Origin: Nocardioides cavernaquae | Lineage (GTDB): Bacteria > Actinomycetota > Actinomycetes > Propionibacteriales > Nocardioidaceae | Direction of reading: 5' to 3' | Length of the DNA stretch: 64,000 bases | Assembly: GCF_003600895.1 (NCBI RefSeq) | Contig: NZ_QYRP01000002.1 | Coordinates: forward strand, 1,302,001-1,366,000 | Shown here: positions 45,970 to 55,429 of the stretch, one piece after another | How the letters are laid out: each line of letters begins with the position of its first letter | How positions within the stretch are numbered: the stretch's first letter is position 1 | Program-made: the position numbers and the translations under genes | The notes under the pieces: model-generated | Seen by the model: only the letters and a program-made list of their open reading frames with translations | Database searches by the model: none | What the model was told of the DNA's origin: nothing

Positions 45970-47676
45970 TTGCTTCACCTCGACATCACCGACGCAGCCG
46001 GCACCCTCACCGGCTCGCAGTCCCAGGTGGACCCCACCCCCACCTCTCCCTGGTGGGCCGATGCCGTCGTCTACCAGGTCTACATCCGCTCCTTCGCCGA
46101 CGGTTCCGGCGACGGCATCGGTGACCTGGCTGGCCTCCGCGCCCGCATCCCCTACCTCGCCGAGCTCGGCGTCGACGCCATCTGGATCAATCCCTGGTAC
46201 CCCTCGCCGCAGGCCGACGCCGGCTACGACGTCGCCGACTACCGTGACATCGAGCCGGACTACGGCACGCTCGCGGAGGCCGACCTGCTCCTCGCCGAGG
46301 CTCACGACGCCGGCATCAAGGTCATCCTCGACATCGTCCCGAACCACACCTCGGACCACCACGCCTGGTTCCAGGCTGCGCTCGCCGGGGATGAGGCCGC
46401 TCGCGCGCGCTACATCTTCCGTCCCGGCAAGGGTGAGGCCGGCGAGATCGAGCCGAACGACTGGAAGAGCATCTTCGGCGGCCCCGCCTGGACCCGCACC
46501 AACAACCCCGACGGCACCCCGGGCGAGTGGTACCTCCACCTCTTCGCCCGCGAGCAGCCCGACCTCGACTGGGAGAACCCCGAGGTCGTCGCCGAGTTCC
46601 AGGACATCCTGCGCTTCTGGTTCGACCGAGGCGTCGACGGCTTCCGGATCGACGTCGCCCACGGTCTGTCGAAGCCCGAGGGCCTCCCGGACGCCGGCGA
46701 GATCACCGGCCTCACCCAGCACGACGTCCCCCACCCGGCGTGGGACAACGAGGGCGTCCACGAGATCTACCGCGGCTGGCGCAAGGTCGCCGACGGCTAC
46801 GACCCCGAGCGGGTCTTCGTCGCCGAGGCCTGGGTGCCGAGCAACGAGCGCCTCGCCCGCTACCTCCGGCCGGACGAGCTGCACACCGCCTTCCAGTTCG
46901 ACTTCCTGCGCGCGCCCTTCGACGCGTCGTACATGAAGTCGGTCGTGGACGACGCCCGTGCAACCGTCGCGGCCGCCGGTGGCACCACGACGTGGGTGCT
47001 CTCGAACCACGACGTGGTCCGTCACGTCACCCGCTACGCCCGCAGCCAGCCTGACCACTACGTCGAGTCGGTGTGGGACCGCCTGCGCTGGCACGAGGAG
47101 CCCGCCGACATCGCCCTCGGCGTACGCCGTGCACGCGCTGCCTCGATGTTCATCCTCGGCCTGCCCGGCACCGTCTACCTCTACCAGGGCGAGGAGCTCG
47201 GCCTGCCTGAGGTCGAGGACGTGCCGGACGAGGCGCGCCAGGACCCGGTCTTCCGGATCCGACCGGCCGGCGACATCGGCCGCGACGGCTGCCGCATCCC
47301 ACTCCCGTGGGGTGGCGACGGCGACGCGACCGGATTCAGCCCGGCGGGTGCCACCGGCCAGCCGTGGCTGCCGCAGCCCGCCAACTGGTCGGAGTTCAAC
47401 GCCGCCGACCAGGAGTCCGACCCGGACTCGGTGCTCAACCTCTACCGCGCGGCGCTCCGGCTCCGCCGGGACCAGTTCGCCGACGTGACCGGCTTCGAGT
47501 GGGTCCACACGTCCGACGATGTCGCCGCGTTCCGCCACGGCGATGTCGAGGTCTGGCTCAACACCGGCTCGACGCCGGTCGCACTCCCCGGCGGTGAGGT
47601 TCTCCTCGCCTCCGCCCACGACGCGCAGCCGGGGTTCCTCGCCCCGGCCAGCGCTGCCTGGCTCCGTCGTTCCTGA
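45970..47676 (+). CDS. GH13 alpha-glucosidase, cytosolic
   Basis: 568-aa alpha-amylase-superfamily enzyme that releases glucose from maltose-type or sucrose-type alpha-glucosides. Catalytic residues by motif: nucleophile Asp228 in GFRIDVAHG, acid/base Glu286 in FVAEAWV, Asp348 in SNHDVVRH. The N-terminus has WWADAVVYQVYIRSFAD, and GYDVADYRDIEPDYGTL is the usual alpha-glucosidase loop. Start uncertain: TTG 45970 has AGAAGGG 8 bases upstream; ATG 45946 and 45952 have no clear ribosome site. No signal peptide. First gene of module C, divergent from LacI. Confidence 0.9.
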   Translation: MLHLDITDAAGTLTGSQSQVDPTPTSPWWADAVVYQVYIRSFADGSGDGIGDLAGLRARIPYLAELGVDAIWINPWYPSPQADAGYDVADYRDIEPDYGTLAEADLLLAEAHDAGIKVILDIVPNHTSDHHAWFQAALAGDEAARARYIFRPGKGEAGEIEPNDWKSIFGGPAWTRTNNPDGTPGEWYLHLFAREQPDLDWENPEVVAEFQDILRFWFDRGVDGFRIDVAHGLSKPEGLPDAGEITGLTQHDVPHPAWDNEGVHEIYRGWRKVADGYDPERVFVAEAWVPSNERLARYLRPDELHTAFQFDFLRAPFDASYMKSVVDDARATVAAAGGTTTWVLSNHDVVRHVTRYARSQPDHYVESVWDRLRWHEEPADIALGVRRARAASMFILGLPGTVYLYQGEELGLPEVEDVPDEARQDPVFRIRPAGDIGRDGCRIPLPWGGDGDATGFSPAGATGQPWLPQPANWSEFNAADQESDPDSVLNLYRAALRLRRDQFADVTGFEWVHTSDDVAAFRHGDVEVWLNTGSTPVALPGGEVLLASAHDAQPGFLAPASAAWLRRS

Positions 47677-47703
47677 TCGTCCCCCGCACAGAAGGAAGTA
47701 ATC

Positions 47704-48981
47704 ATGCGTCATCTCCGCACTGCCTCATCCCTGACCGCGCTCGCCCTCGTCGCCCTTCCACTCGCCGCCTGCGGTGGCGGAGACGGCGGCACGGCCGACG
47801 ACGCGTTCAAGGCGCACCTCAAGGACCGGGGGCCGATCACCTACGTGCAGGGCAAGGTCAACGACAATGCCACGCACGGGATCATCGACAAGTGGAACAA
47901 GCTGCACCCTGAGGAGAAGGTCACCCTCAAGGAGCAGACCGACGAGGCCGACCAGCAGCACGACGACCTGGTCCGCAACTTCGACGCGAAGAACGCCGAC
48001 TACGACGTCGTTTCCGTCGACCTCGTCTGGACGGCCGAGTTCGCCGCCAAGGGCTACCTGCAGCCGCTGAAGGGCGATCTCGCGGTCGACACCGACGGCC
48101 TGCTCGACTCGGCCGTGAAGGGCGCGCAGTACAACGGCGTCCAGTACGCCTCGCCGACCACCAGCGACGGCGGCATGCTCTACTACCGCACCGACCTGGT
48201 GAAGACGCCGCCGACGACCTGGGCCGAGCTCTTCGCCGCCTGCGACATCGCCCGCCAGGCCAAGATCGACTGCTACGCGGGCCAGTTCAACAAGTACGAG
48301 GGCCTCACCGTCAACGCCTCCGAGGCGATCAACGGAGCCGGCGGCTCGATCGTCGCTGAGGACGGCAAGACGCCGACCGTCGACAGCCCGGAGGCGGCCG
48401 AGGGCCTGCAGGTCCTCGTCGACGGCTTCAAGAACGGTGACATCCCCAAGTCGGCCATCACCTACACCGAGGAAGAGGGCCGCGCGGCCTTCCAGGCGGG
48501 CAAGCTGCTCTTCCTGCGCAACTGGCCCTACGTCTACGGCCTGGCGTCCGGTGAGGCCAGCTCCAAGGTGAAGGGCAAGTTCAGCGTGGCGCCGCTGCCT
48601 GGTCTCGACGGCGTTGGTGCGTCCACCCTTGGTGGCCACAACACCGCGATCAGTGCGTTCTCCGACAACAAGGCGACCGCGATCGACTTCGTGAACTTCC
48701 TGGCCTCCGAGGAGATCCAGAAGGACTACATGGAGAAGGGTTCCCTCGCGCCGATCCGCGCGGATGTCTACCAGGACCCGGCACTGGTCAAGAAGTACCC
48801 CTACCTCCCGACCCTTCTCACCTCCATCGAGAACGCCGTCGCGCGGCCGATCACGCCGTTCTACCAGGCCGTGACCAAGGCGATCCAGGACAACTCGTAC
48901 GCCGCGCTCAAGGGCGACAAGACGTCTGAGGAGGCGGTCAAGGACATGGCCGCTGCGATCAAGGCAGCTTCGGGTCAGTGA
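47704..48981 (+). CDS. ABC transporter sugar-binding lipoprotein, CUT1 (module C)
   Basis: 425-aa binding protein. Signal peptide with lipobox LAAC (Cys23), then a Gly-rich linker. The mature domain includes the SVDLVWTAEFAAKGYLQPL and FLRNWPYVYGLA stretches that are characteristic of trehalose/maltose/sucrose binding proteins of the ThuE/AglE type. AAGGAAG precedes ATG 47704. It follows the alpha-glucosidase by 27 bases, and its likely ligand is an alpha-glucoside such as sucrose, maltose, trehalose or a related disaccharide; sucrose would also explain the fructokinase at the end of the operon. Confidence 0.92.
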   Translation: MRHLRTASSLTALALVALPLAACGGGDGGTADDAFKAHLKDRGPITYVQGKVNDNATHGIIDKWNKLHPEEKVTLKEQTDEADQQHDDLVRNFDAKNADYDVVSVDLVWTAEFAAKGYLQPLKGDLAVDTDGLLDSAVKGAQYNGVQYASPTTSDGGMLYYRTDLVKTPPTTWAELFAACDIARQAKIDCYAGQFNKYEGLTVNASEAINGAGGSIVAEDGKTPTVDSPEAAEGLQVLVDGFKNGDIPKSAITYTEEEGRAAFQAGKLLFLRNWPYVYGLASGEASSKVKGKFSVAPLPGLDGVGASTLGGHNTAISAFSDNKATAIDFVNFLASEEIQKDYMEKGSLAPIRADVYQDPALVKKYPYLPTLLTSIENAVARPITPFYQAVTKAIQDNSYAALKGDKTSEEAVKDMAAAIKAASGQ

Positions 48982-49006
48982 CCCGGGTCCGGTCCGGAGT
49001 TCGCTG

Positions 49007-50017
49007 ATGAACAACAACGCATCCGGGTCAACGGCCCCGGCCCCGGCCCGGCGGCGCCTCGCGCGTCGCCGGGCCCGGGGCTCGTCCCTGGACCCGCACG
49101 AGACCAGGCGCGCGCTGCTCCTGGTCGCTCCCGCGGTCGCGGTGCTCGCCCTGGTGATCGGGTACCCGGTTGCCCGCGCCGTCTACATGTCCTTCCAGGC
49201 CGACCAGCACCTCGATGAGAACGGAGTCTTCGTTGAGGGCGGCTTTGCTGGCCTCGACAACTACAAGCACTGGCTGTTGCAGCGCTGCGGTGACGTGGCC
49301 TGCCCGCCGGGCTCGACGGGCTCATCGTTCTGGGAGGTCGTCTGGATCACGCTCTTCTTCACCGTCGTCACGGTGACGATCGAGCTGGTCCTCGGCTTCT
49401 GGTTCGCGATGATCATGAACGGCAAGTTCCGCGGGCGCGGACTCGTCCGCGCGGCGGTGCTGATCCCGTGGGCGATTCCGACAGCGGTCACGGCCAAGCT
49501 CTGGTACTTCATCTTCAGCTACGACGGAATCATCAACAACCTCTTCAACTCCCAGGTGCTCTGGTTCGGTGACAAGTGGGCGGCGCGGAGCGCGATCATC
49601 GTCTCCGATGTCTGGAAGACGACGCCGTTCATGGCGCTGCTGATCCTGGCCGGCCTGCAGCTGATTGCCGACGACGTCTACGAGGCTGCCAAGGTCGACG
49701 GGGCCAGCCCGTGGCAGCGGTTCTGGTCGATCACCGTCCCGCTCGTCAAGCCTGCGGTTGTCGTGGCGCTGCTCTTCCGCACGCTCGACGTCCTCCGCAT
49801 GTACGACCTCCCACAGATCATGACCGGCGGTGGAGCGGGTGATGGGAACGACACCACGACGCTGTCGATCCTCGTGATCAACGAGATCAGGAACGGCTTC
49901 AACAGCGCTGCCGCGCTCTCGACGCTGACCTTCCTTCTGGTCTTCGGTGTGGCGTTCCTGTTCATCAAGTTCCTCGGTGCCAGCGCCACCGGGGCTGAAG
50001 GGAAGGCCAAGCGATGA
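49007..50017 (+). CDS. ABC transporter permease, MalF/ThuF-type CUT1 (module C)
   Basis: 336-aa permease with an Arg/Ala/Pro-rich cytosolic tail of about 38 residues before the first helix. EAA loop: VYEAAKVDGASPWQRFWS near residue 224. The extracytoplasmic loop after the first helix is long and holds two cysteines (CGDVAC). GTG-free start at ATG 49007, 25 bases after the binding protein. Its stop overlaps the next permease by 4 bases. Confidence 0.92.
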   Translation: MNNNASGSTAPAPARRRLARRRARGSSLDPHETRRALLLVAPAVAVLALVIGYPVARAVYMSFQADQHLDENGVFVEGGFAGLDNYKHWLLQRCGDVACPPGSTGSSFWEVVWITLFFTVVTVTIELVLGFWFAMIMNGKFRGRGLVRAAVLIPWAIPTAVTAKLWYFIFSYDGIINNLFNSQVLWFGDKWAARSAIIVSDVWKTTPFMALLILAGLQLIADDVYEAAKVDGASPWQRFWSITVPLVKPAVVVALLFRTLDVLRMYDLPQIMTGGGAGDGNDTTTLSILVINEIRNGFNSAAALSTLTFLLVFGVAFLFIKFLGASATGAEGKAKR

Positions 50018-50853
50018 ACACCACCTCTCGCTGGCGCAGCGTCCGCACCTATCTCGGCGTCGCCGTGATCGTCCTGTGGGGTCTGCTGCCGTTCTACTGG
50101 ATGATCGTCACGGCCTTCCGTGACCTGCAGTTCACGTTCGACTCGACACCGTGGCCGACCCACGTGACGCTGGACAACTTCAGGACCGTCTTCGCCACCG
50201 ACCGTGGCAACCACTTCGGCCGAGCCCTGGGTAACAGCGTCCTCATCGGCGTGGTGACCACGGCCATCGGCCTCACGGTCGGCGTCTTCACGGCGTACGC
50301 GATGGCGCGACTCAACTTCCCGGCCAAGAACGCGATCCTGGCGGTCATCCTCGCGGCCTCGATGTTCCCCGGCGTCGCGCTGGTCACCCCGCTGTTCCAG
50401 CTGTTCCGCAACATCGGGTGGTACGGCAGCTACCAGGCGATGATCATCCCGAACATCTCCTTCGTCCTCCCGCTCACGATCTACACGTTGACGGCGTTCT
50501 TCCGGGAGATGCCGTGGGAGCTCGAGGAGGCCGCGCGCATCGACGGCGCGACCAAGCGGCAGGCGTTCACCAAGATCATGCTGCCGCTCGCCGCTCCCGG
50601 TGTGGTCACCACGGCAATCCTGGCGTTCATCGCCTCGTGGAACGAGTTCCTGATCGCCAGCCAGCTCAGCAGCGACAGCACGGCGCCGGTCACCGTCGCC
50701 ATCGCGAGCTTCACGGGCAGCAAGCCGCACGTCGAGCCGTACACCGCTGTCATGGCTGCGGGCACGGTCGTCACCATCCCGTTGATCCTGATGGTCCTCG
50801 CCTTCCAGCGACGGATCGTCGACGGCCTGACCGCCGGTGGCGTCAAGGGCTGA
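50014..50853 (+). CDS. ABC transporter permease, MalG/ThuG-type CUT1 (module C)
   Basis: 279-aa permease, six hydrophobic segments. EAA loop: ELEEAARIDGATKRQAFTK near residue 170, close to the maltose/trehalose MalG subgroup. ATG 50014 overlaps the previous stop (ATGA). With the partner permease and the ATPase at 50929 it completes the module C importer. Confidence 0.92.
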   Translation: MNTTSRWRSVRTYLGVAVIVLWGLLPFYWMIVTAFRDLQFTFDSTPWPTHVTLDNFRTVFATDRGNHFGRALGNSVLIGVVTTAIGLTVGVFTAYAMARLNFPAKNAILAVILAASMFPGVALVTPLFQLFRNIGWYGSYQAMIIPNISFVLPLTIYTLTAFFREMPWELEEAARIDGATKRQAFTKIMLPLAAPGVVTTAILAFIASWNEFLIASQLSSDSTAPVTVAIASFTGSKPHVEPYTAVMAAGTVVTIPLILMVLAFQRRIVDGLTAGGVKG

Positions 50854-50878
50854 CCAGCAACACCCAACAACCATCCAA

Positions 50879-50916
50879 TTCACTTCGGATCGTCCGGCAC
50901 GTACCTGCCGGTGAAT
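50879..50916 (+). terminator. Hairpin before MsmX copy 3
   Basis: CCGGCA (50894-50899) pairs with TGCCGG (50906-50911), and the flanking ATTCAC (50879-50884) with GTGAAT (50911-50916) can extend it across an internal bulge. It lies between the permease and ATPase genes and ends 6 bases before the ribosome site, so it could modulate ATPase expression. Confidence 0.4.
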
Positions 50917-50928
50917 GAGGAGCAAGTC

Positions 50929-52008
50929 ATGGCAAGCATCACCTTCAAGGGGACCCAGCGGTGGTATCCCGGTAGCGACAGCCCTGCGGTGCCCGGCATC
51001 GACCTCGAGATCGAGGACGGCGAGTTCATGGTCCTGGTCGGCCCGTCGGGATGTGGCAAGTCCACGACCCTGCGGATGCTGGCCGGTCTCGAGGAGGTGA
51101 CCGCAGGAACGATCCACATCGGCGATCGCGAGGTCTCCTCCATGGCTCCCAAGGACCGTGACATCGCGATGGTCTTCCAGTCCTATGCGCTCTATCCGCA
51201 CATGACGGTGGCGGAGAACATGGGCTTTGCGCTGAAGATGGCCAAGGTCTCCAAGGAAGAGCGCGAGCGTCGCGTCAAGGAGGCTGCCCAGATCCTCGGG
51301 CTGACCGACTACCTGGACCGCAAGCCCAAGGCGCTCTCCGGTGGTCAGCGTCAGCGAGTGGCGATGGGTCGCGCGATCGTGCGCAAGCCGCAGGTGTTCT
51401 GCATGGATGAGCCGTTGTCGAACCTGGACGCGAAGATGCGTGTGCAGACCCGCACGGACATCGCGAAGCTGCAGCGCGACCTGGGTGTCACGACCGTCTA
51501 CGTGACCCACGACCAGGTCGAGGCGATGACGATGGGCGACCGCGTGGCGGTGATGAAGGACGGCGAGATCCAGCAGGTCGACACCCCGCTGAAGCTCTAC
51601 GACAAGCCGGGCAACCTGTTCGTCGCGGGCTTCATCGGCTCGCCGCAGATGAACCTCCTCGAGGGCGTCGCGATCAACGGCGAGGTCCGCGTCGGTGACT
51701 ACCTGGTGCCGGTCGACCCGACGGCGGCGAAGGTCATGGACGGCAACGTCGTGGTCGGCGTCCGTCCGGAGAACTGGCGCCTGGTCGGTCCGGGCGAAGG
51801 CATCCCGGTGACCGTCAACGTGATCGAGGAGCTCGGCGCCGACGCGTACGTCTACGGCACGTGCGAGGCACAGGGGACCCCGCACGACCTGATCGTGCGC
51901 GCCGCCGGCCGCGACACCACGCACAAGGGCGACGTGCTCCACGTGACCACCGACCCGGCCCACGTCCACGTGTTCGACAAGGAAACCGGTGCTCGCCTCT
52001 CCGCCTGA
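50929..52008 (+). CDS. MsmX/UgpC-type ABC ATPase, copy 3
   Basis: 359 aa. Same motif set and positions as copies 1 and 2: Walker [10 protein letters not shown] (38-46), [30 protein letters not shown] and the OB-fold tail. Small differences appear at residues 100-120 ([19 protein letters not shown]). GAGGAGCAAG precedes ATG 50929. The last 36 bases are identical to those of copy 1, and the fructokinase gene starts within them. It energises the module C permeases and perhaps others. Confidence 0.95.
   Translation: MASITFKGTQRWYPGSDSPAVPGIDLEIEDGEFMVLVGPSGCGKSTTLRMLAGLEEVTAGTIHIGDREVSSMAPKDRDIAMVFQSYALYPHMTVAENMGFALKMAKVSKEERERRVKEAAQILGLTDYLDRKPKALSGGQRQRVAMGRAIVRKPQVFCMDEPLSNLDAKMRVQTRTDIAKLQRDLGVTTVYVTHDQVEAMTMGDRVAVMKDGEIQQVDTPLKLYDKPGNLFVAGFIGSPQMNLLEGVAINGEVRVGDYLVPVDPTAAKVMDGNVVVGVRPENWRLVGPGEGIPVTVNVIEELGADAYVYGTCEAQGTPHDLIVRAAGRDTTHKGDVLHVTTDPAHVHVFDKETGARLSA
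51973..52008 (+). repeat. 36-bp exact repeat shared with 19882-19917
   Basis: The 3' ends of MsmX copies 1 and 3 are identical over 36 bases up to and including the stop codon. The fructokinase GTG start lies inside the repeat in both cases, so it encodes the end of one protein and the start of another in a different frame. Copy 2, which has no following kinase, differs here. Confidence 0.85.
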
Positions 52009-52933
52009 GACCGACGACGGGCCCGACCGGGCTCTCGTGATCGGTGAGGCACTGATCGACCTGATCCGCCGACCCGGGCAAGCAGATGCTGCCCGGGTCG
52101 GCGGCAGCCCGCTCAACGTGGCAGTCGGTCTCAGCCGCCTGGAGGTCCCCGCCGTCCTGCAGACCCGCATCGGCTGCGATGCCCATGGAGCGCTGATCGA
52201 GGAGCACCTGTCCGAGAACGACGTCGAGCTCGTGACTCGCTCGATCACCGCCGGGCCGACCTCGACAGCGCTCGCGACCATCGCGGCCGACGGGGCGGCG
52301 AGCTACGAGTTCGCCATCGACTGGTCGATCGCGTCTGCGCCCGATCTCGCCCCGGACCTCGTGCACACCGGCTCGATCGCCGCTGTCCTCGAGCCGGGAG
52401 CATCCGTCGTGCTCGCGACGATCGAGGCGCTCCGTGCCACCGCCACGATCTCCTACGACCCCAACGTCCGCCCGCAGCTGATGGGCAGTCGCGAGTCCGC
52501 CCGCAAGCGGATCGAGGAGTTCGTGGAGCGTGCCGACGTCGTCAAGGCCAGCGACGAAGACCTCGCCTGGCTCTTCCCGGACACCGCTCCGGCCGACGTC
52601 GCACGCCGCTGGCTGCGGCTCGGTCCCGCCCTCGTTGTCGTCACGCTCGGCCCCGACGGTGCGTACGCCGCAGCGCGCGGCGGCGCCGTGCAGATCCCTG
52701 CGCCGCCGACCACGGTGGTCGACACGATCGGCGCCGGCGACTCCTTCATGGCCGGTCTTCTCGTCGCGCTCTTCGACGCCGGACTGCTGGGTCGCAAGCA
52801 CGCCGAGCGGCTCAAGGCGCTCGACCTCGAGCAGATCAGGGGACTGCTCGAGTTCGCGGCCGGCTGTGCGGCAGTGACCGTCTCCCGCCCGGGTGCCGAC
52901 CCGCCGCGGAGGGACCGAATCATGGCGACATGA
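51989..52933 (+). CDS. PfkB-family fructokinase, copy 2
   Basis: 314-aa paralogue of the kinase at 19898. Motifs: [45 protein letters not shown] and the catalytic [17 protein letters not shown] (about residues 243-259). GTG 51989 overlaps the ATPase gene by 20 bases, as in module A. In an operon with an alpha-glucosidase its presence suggests that sucrose is one of the imported sugars, since maltose or trehalose would give only glucose. Its stop overlaps the DUF4032 start. Confidence 0.88.
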   Translation: MLASPPETDDGPDRALVIGEALIDLIRRPGQADAARVGGSPLNVAVGLSRLEVPAVLQTRIGCDAHGALIEEHLSENDVELVTRSITAGPTSTALATIAADGAASYEFAIDWSIASAPDLAPDLVHTGSIAAVLEPGASVVLATIEALRATATISYDPNVRPQLMGSRESARKRIEEFVERADVVKASDEDLAWLFPDTAPADVARRWLRLGPALVVVTLGPDGAYAAARGGAVQIPAPPTTVVDTIGAGDSFMAGLLVALFDAGLLGRKHAERLKALDLEQIRGLLEFAAGCAAVTVSRPGADPPRRDRIMAT

Positions 52934-54162
52934 GGTTCATCTTCAACCCGCCCGCGGACGGCGCGGCAGACCTCCTCGACCTGCCGTGGGAGACGCCGCT
53001 CGCCGAGTGGACCGACGAGCGCCTCATCGAGATCCCGACCGCCGGCATCCACCGCCACGTCGTGCGTTTCGTCGAGGCGAGCCAGGGCACGTTCGTCCTC
53101 AAGGAGCTGCCGGAGGACCTGGTCCGCCGCGAGCACCGGCTGCTGCGCGAGCTCGCGGATGTGAGCATCCCCGCCGTCGAGGTGGTCGGTGCCTGCCTCG
53201 ACCGGGAGGGCCAGGACTCGATCCTGATCACCCGCTACCTGGCCTACTCCGCGACGTACCGGCGACTGCTCAGCACGATCCAGGCCGGCCCCCAGTTCGA
53301 CGCCCTCATCGGCGGCATGGTCGAGCTGCTCGTGCGGCTGCACCTGGCCGGCTACCTGTGGGGCGACTGCTCGCTCTCCAACACCCTCTTCAAGCTCGAC
53401 GCCGGCGACCTCGAGGCCTACCTCGTCGACGCCGAGACGATGGAGCACCACGCCGACCTGAGCGACGGGCAGCGCCACCTCGACCTCGACTTCGCCTACG
53501 AGCGGATCGGTGGTGAGCTGATGGACCTCGAGGCGGGCGGGCTCCTCGACGAGGACATCGACCCGATCGAGACGGCGGAGAGCGTGCTCGAGCGCTACCA
53601 CTCGTTGTGGGGAGAGGTGAACCGCGAGGACGTGATCGCCAAGGACGAGCAGCGCTACCTGATCGGTGAGCGGATCCGGCGGATCGAGGAGCTCGGTTTC
53701 GACGTCGACGAGGTCGAGCTGCTGCCTGCGGAGGACGGCTCCAAGGTGCGGCTGCGCACACGCGTCGCGGACCCCGGCCGCTGGCGACGGCTGCTGATGC
53801 GGCGCACCGGACTGGATGTCCAGGACCGCCAGGCGAGGCGGTTGCTCAGCGACATCGCCAGCTTCCGCGGGTGGCTCGAGCAGGAGAGCGGTCGCTCGGT
53901 CTCCGAGCAGGCTGCGGCGAGCCGGTGGTTGATCGAGTGCTACGACCCCGTGGTCTCGGCCATCCCCGGCGAGCTGCGCGGCAAGCGCGACGAGCCCGAG
54001 GTCTTCCACGAGGTGCTCGAGCACCGCTGGCGGCTCTCCGAGCGCGCCGGCCGCGACGTCGGCACGTCCGAGGCCGCGCGCAGCTACTTCTACGAGGTGC
54101 TGCCCGAGCTGCCGACCGGCACGATCCCGCGCGTCACCGCTCCGCTGCTCGGCGACGACTGA
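52930..54162 (+). CDS. DUF4032 domain protein, kinase-like fold
   Basis: 410-aa protein of a family conserved in actinobacteria with no established role. The N-terminal half resembles lipopolysaccharide/protein-kinase-like folds: FVLKELPEDLVRREHRLLREL could hold the ATP lysine, HLAGYLWGDCSLSNTLF (about residues 138-154) resembles the catalytic loop HxD...N, and AYLVDAETME the metal-binding Asp. The C-terminal half is a charged helical region annotated as DUF4032 in relatives. ATG 52930 overlaps the fructokinase stop (ATGA). Placement in the sugar operon is noteworthy, but the gene may simply be a core gene behind it. Confidence 0.8.
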   Translation: MRFIFNPPADGAADLLDLPWETPLAEWTDERLIEIPTAGIHRHVVRFVEASQGTFVLKELPEDLVRREHRLLRELADVSIPAVEVVGACLDREGQDSILITRYLAYSATYRRLLSTIQAGPQFDALIGGMVELLVRLHLAGYLWGDCSLSNTLFKLDAGDLEAYLVDAETMEHHADLSDGQRHLDLDFAYERIGGELMDLEAGGLLDEDIDPIETAESVLERYHSLWGEVNREDVIAKDEQRYLIGERIRRIEELGFDVDEVELLPAEDGSKVRLRTRVADPGRWRRLLMRRTGLDVQDRQARRLLSDIASFRGWLEQESGRSVSEQAAASRWLIECYDPVVSAIPGELRGKRDEPEVFHEVLEHRWRLSERAGRDVGTSEAARSYFYEVLPELPTGTIPRVTAPLLGDD

Positions 54163-54260
54163 ACCCTGGGGGCGTGCGGGCGACGCGGGCTGTGCCCAGC
54201 GACGTAGGGCTCGGATGGCCCGGTCCGGTGCTCACTTCGTTGCGGCCCCGCGCCGAGTGA

Positions 54261-55415
54261 TCAGAGCAGTGAGCGGTAGAGCTCGACCGTCCGCTCCGCC
54301 AGGGGCCCCCAGCCGAACTCGGCCCTGGCCCGTGCCATGCCGGCCTCGCCCATCTTCGCGGCGAGTGAGGGGTCGGCGACGAGCCGGTTGGCAGCCGCGG
54401 CGAAGTCACGCTCGAACCCGGCCGCGTCGTCCGGATCGAGGCCGACCAGCAGCCCCGTCTCGCCGTCCACCACCACGTCGGGGATGCCGCCGATCCGGCT
54501 GGCGACGACGGCGGTCCCGCAGGCCATCGCCTCCAGGTTCACGATGCCGAGCGGCTCGTAGACCGACGGGCACGCGAAGAAGAGCGCGTGGCTCAGCACC
54601 TGGCGCACGTCCTCGGCCGGCAGCATCTCGGAGACCACGAAGACACCGGTACGACGAGCGTGCAGCTCGTCGATCGCGGCATCGGTCTCGGCCTTGAGCT
54701 CGGGGGTGTCAGCAGCTCCGGCGAGCAGCACCAGCTGCAGGTCCGGGTCGAAGGAGAGTGCAGACCGGAGCAGGTGGGCGACGCCCTTCTGCCGCGTGAT
54801 CCGACCGACGAACGCGGCGTACGGGCGGGAGGGGTCGACGCCGATCCGGTCGAGCACGTCGCGCGCAGGATCGGGGAAGTACAGCTCTGAGTCGATGCCG
54901 TTGTGGATCACGTGCACGCGCTCGGGGGCGACGGCCGGATAGGCCCGCAGGACGTCCTCGCGCATCGCGGAGCTGACCGCCACGATCGCGTCCGCCGACT
55001 CGTACGCCGTGCGCTCGGCCCACGACGAGAGCCGGTAGCCGCCACCCAGCTGCTCGGCCTTCCACGGCCGGTCCGGCTCGAGGGAGTGGGCGGTGATCAC
55101 GTGCGGCACGTCGTACAGGAGCTTGGCCCAGTGGCCGGCCATGACGGCGTACCAGGTGTGGGAGTGGACGATGTCGGATCCGGCGACCGCGGCGGTCATC
55201 GGCAGGTCGGTCGACAGGACCCGCAGCGCGGAGTTCGCCTCCGTGAGCCGGGCATCCTCCTCGGAGTGTGCCGTGGCGCCGGGACGTGGAGAACCCATGC
55301 ACTGGACGTCGACGTCGATCAGCTTCGCCAGCTCACGGACCAGGAAGGTCACGTGCACCCCGGCGCCGCCGTAGACGTCCGGCGGGTACTCGCGGGTGAG
55401 GATGCTCGCGCGCAT
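54261..55415 (-). CDS. glgA: Glycogen synthase, actinobacterial GT4 type (GlgA/GlgM)
   Basis: 384-aa GT-B glycosyltransferase. It starts MRASILTREYPPDVYGGAGVHV, nearly the same opening as mycobacterial GlgM (Rv1212c, 387 aa). The C-terminal GT4 signature FACPSVYEPLGIVNLEAMACG carries the two catalytic glutamates. GlgM enzymes use ADP-glucose and either extend glucan or make maltose-1-phosphate; both are possible. ATG 55415 has GGGAG 6 bases upstream; ATG 55430 would overlap the glgC stop by one base. It lies downstream of glgC on the same strand. Confidence 0.9.
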   Translation of the reverse strand: MRASILTREYPPDVYGGAGVHVTFLVRELAKLIDVDVQCMGSPRPGATAHSEEDARLTEANSALRVLSTDLPMTAAVAGSDIVHSHTWYAVMAGHWAKLLYDVPHVITAHSLEPDRPWKAEQLGGGYRLSSWAERTAYESADAIVAVSSAMREDVLRAYPAVAPERVHVIHNGIDSELYFPDPARDVLDRIGVDPSRPYAAFVGRITRQKGVAHLLRSALSFDPDLQLVLLAGAADTPELKAETDAAIDELHARRTGVFVVSEMLPAEDVRQVLSHALFFACPSVYEPLGIVNLEAMACGTAVVASRIGGIPDVVVDGETGLLVGLDPDDAAGFERDFAAAANRLVADPSLAAKMGEAGMARARAEFGWGPLAERTVELYRSLL

Positions 55416-55429
55416 CAGGTCTCCCGACA

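Noticed and set aside
54163..54260. GC-rich gap between DUF4032 and glgA examined for a terminator or dispersed repeat
   Set aside because: Only a 5-bp CTGGG/CCCAG pairing is visible; nothing strong enough to call.
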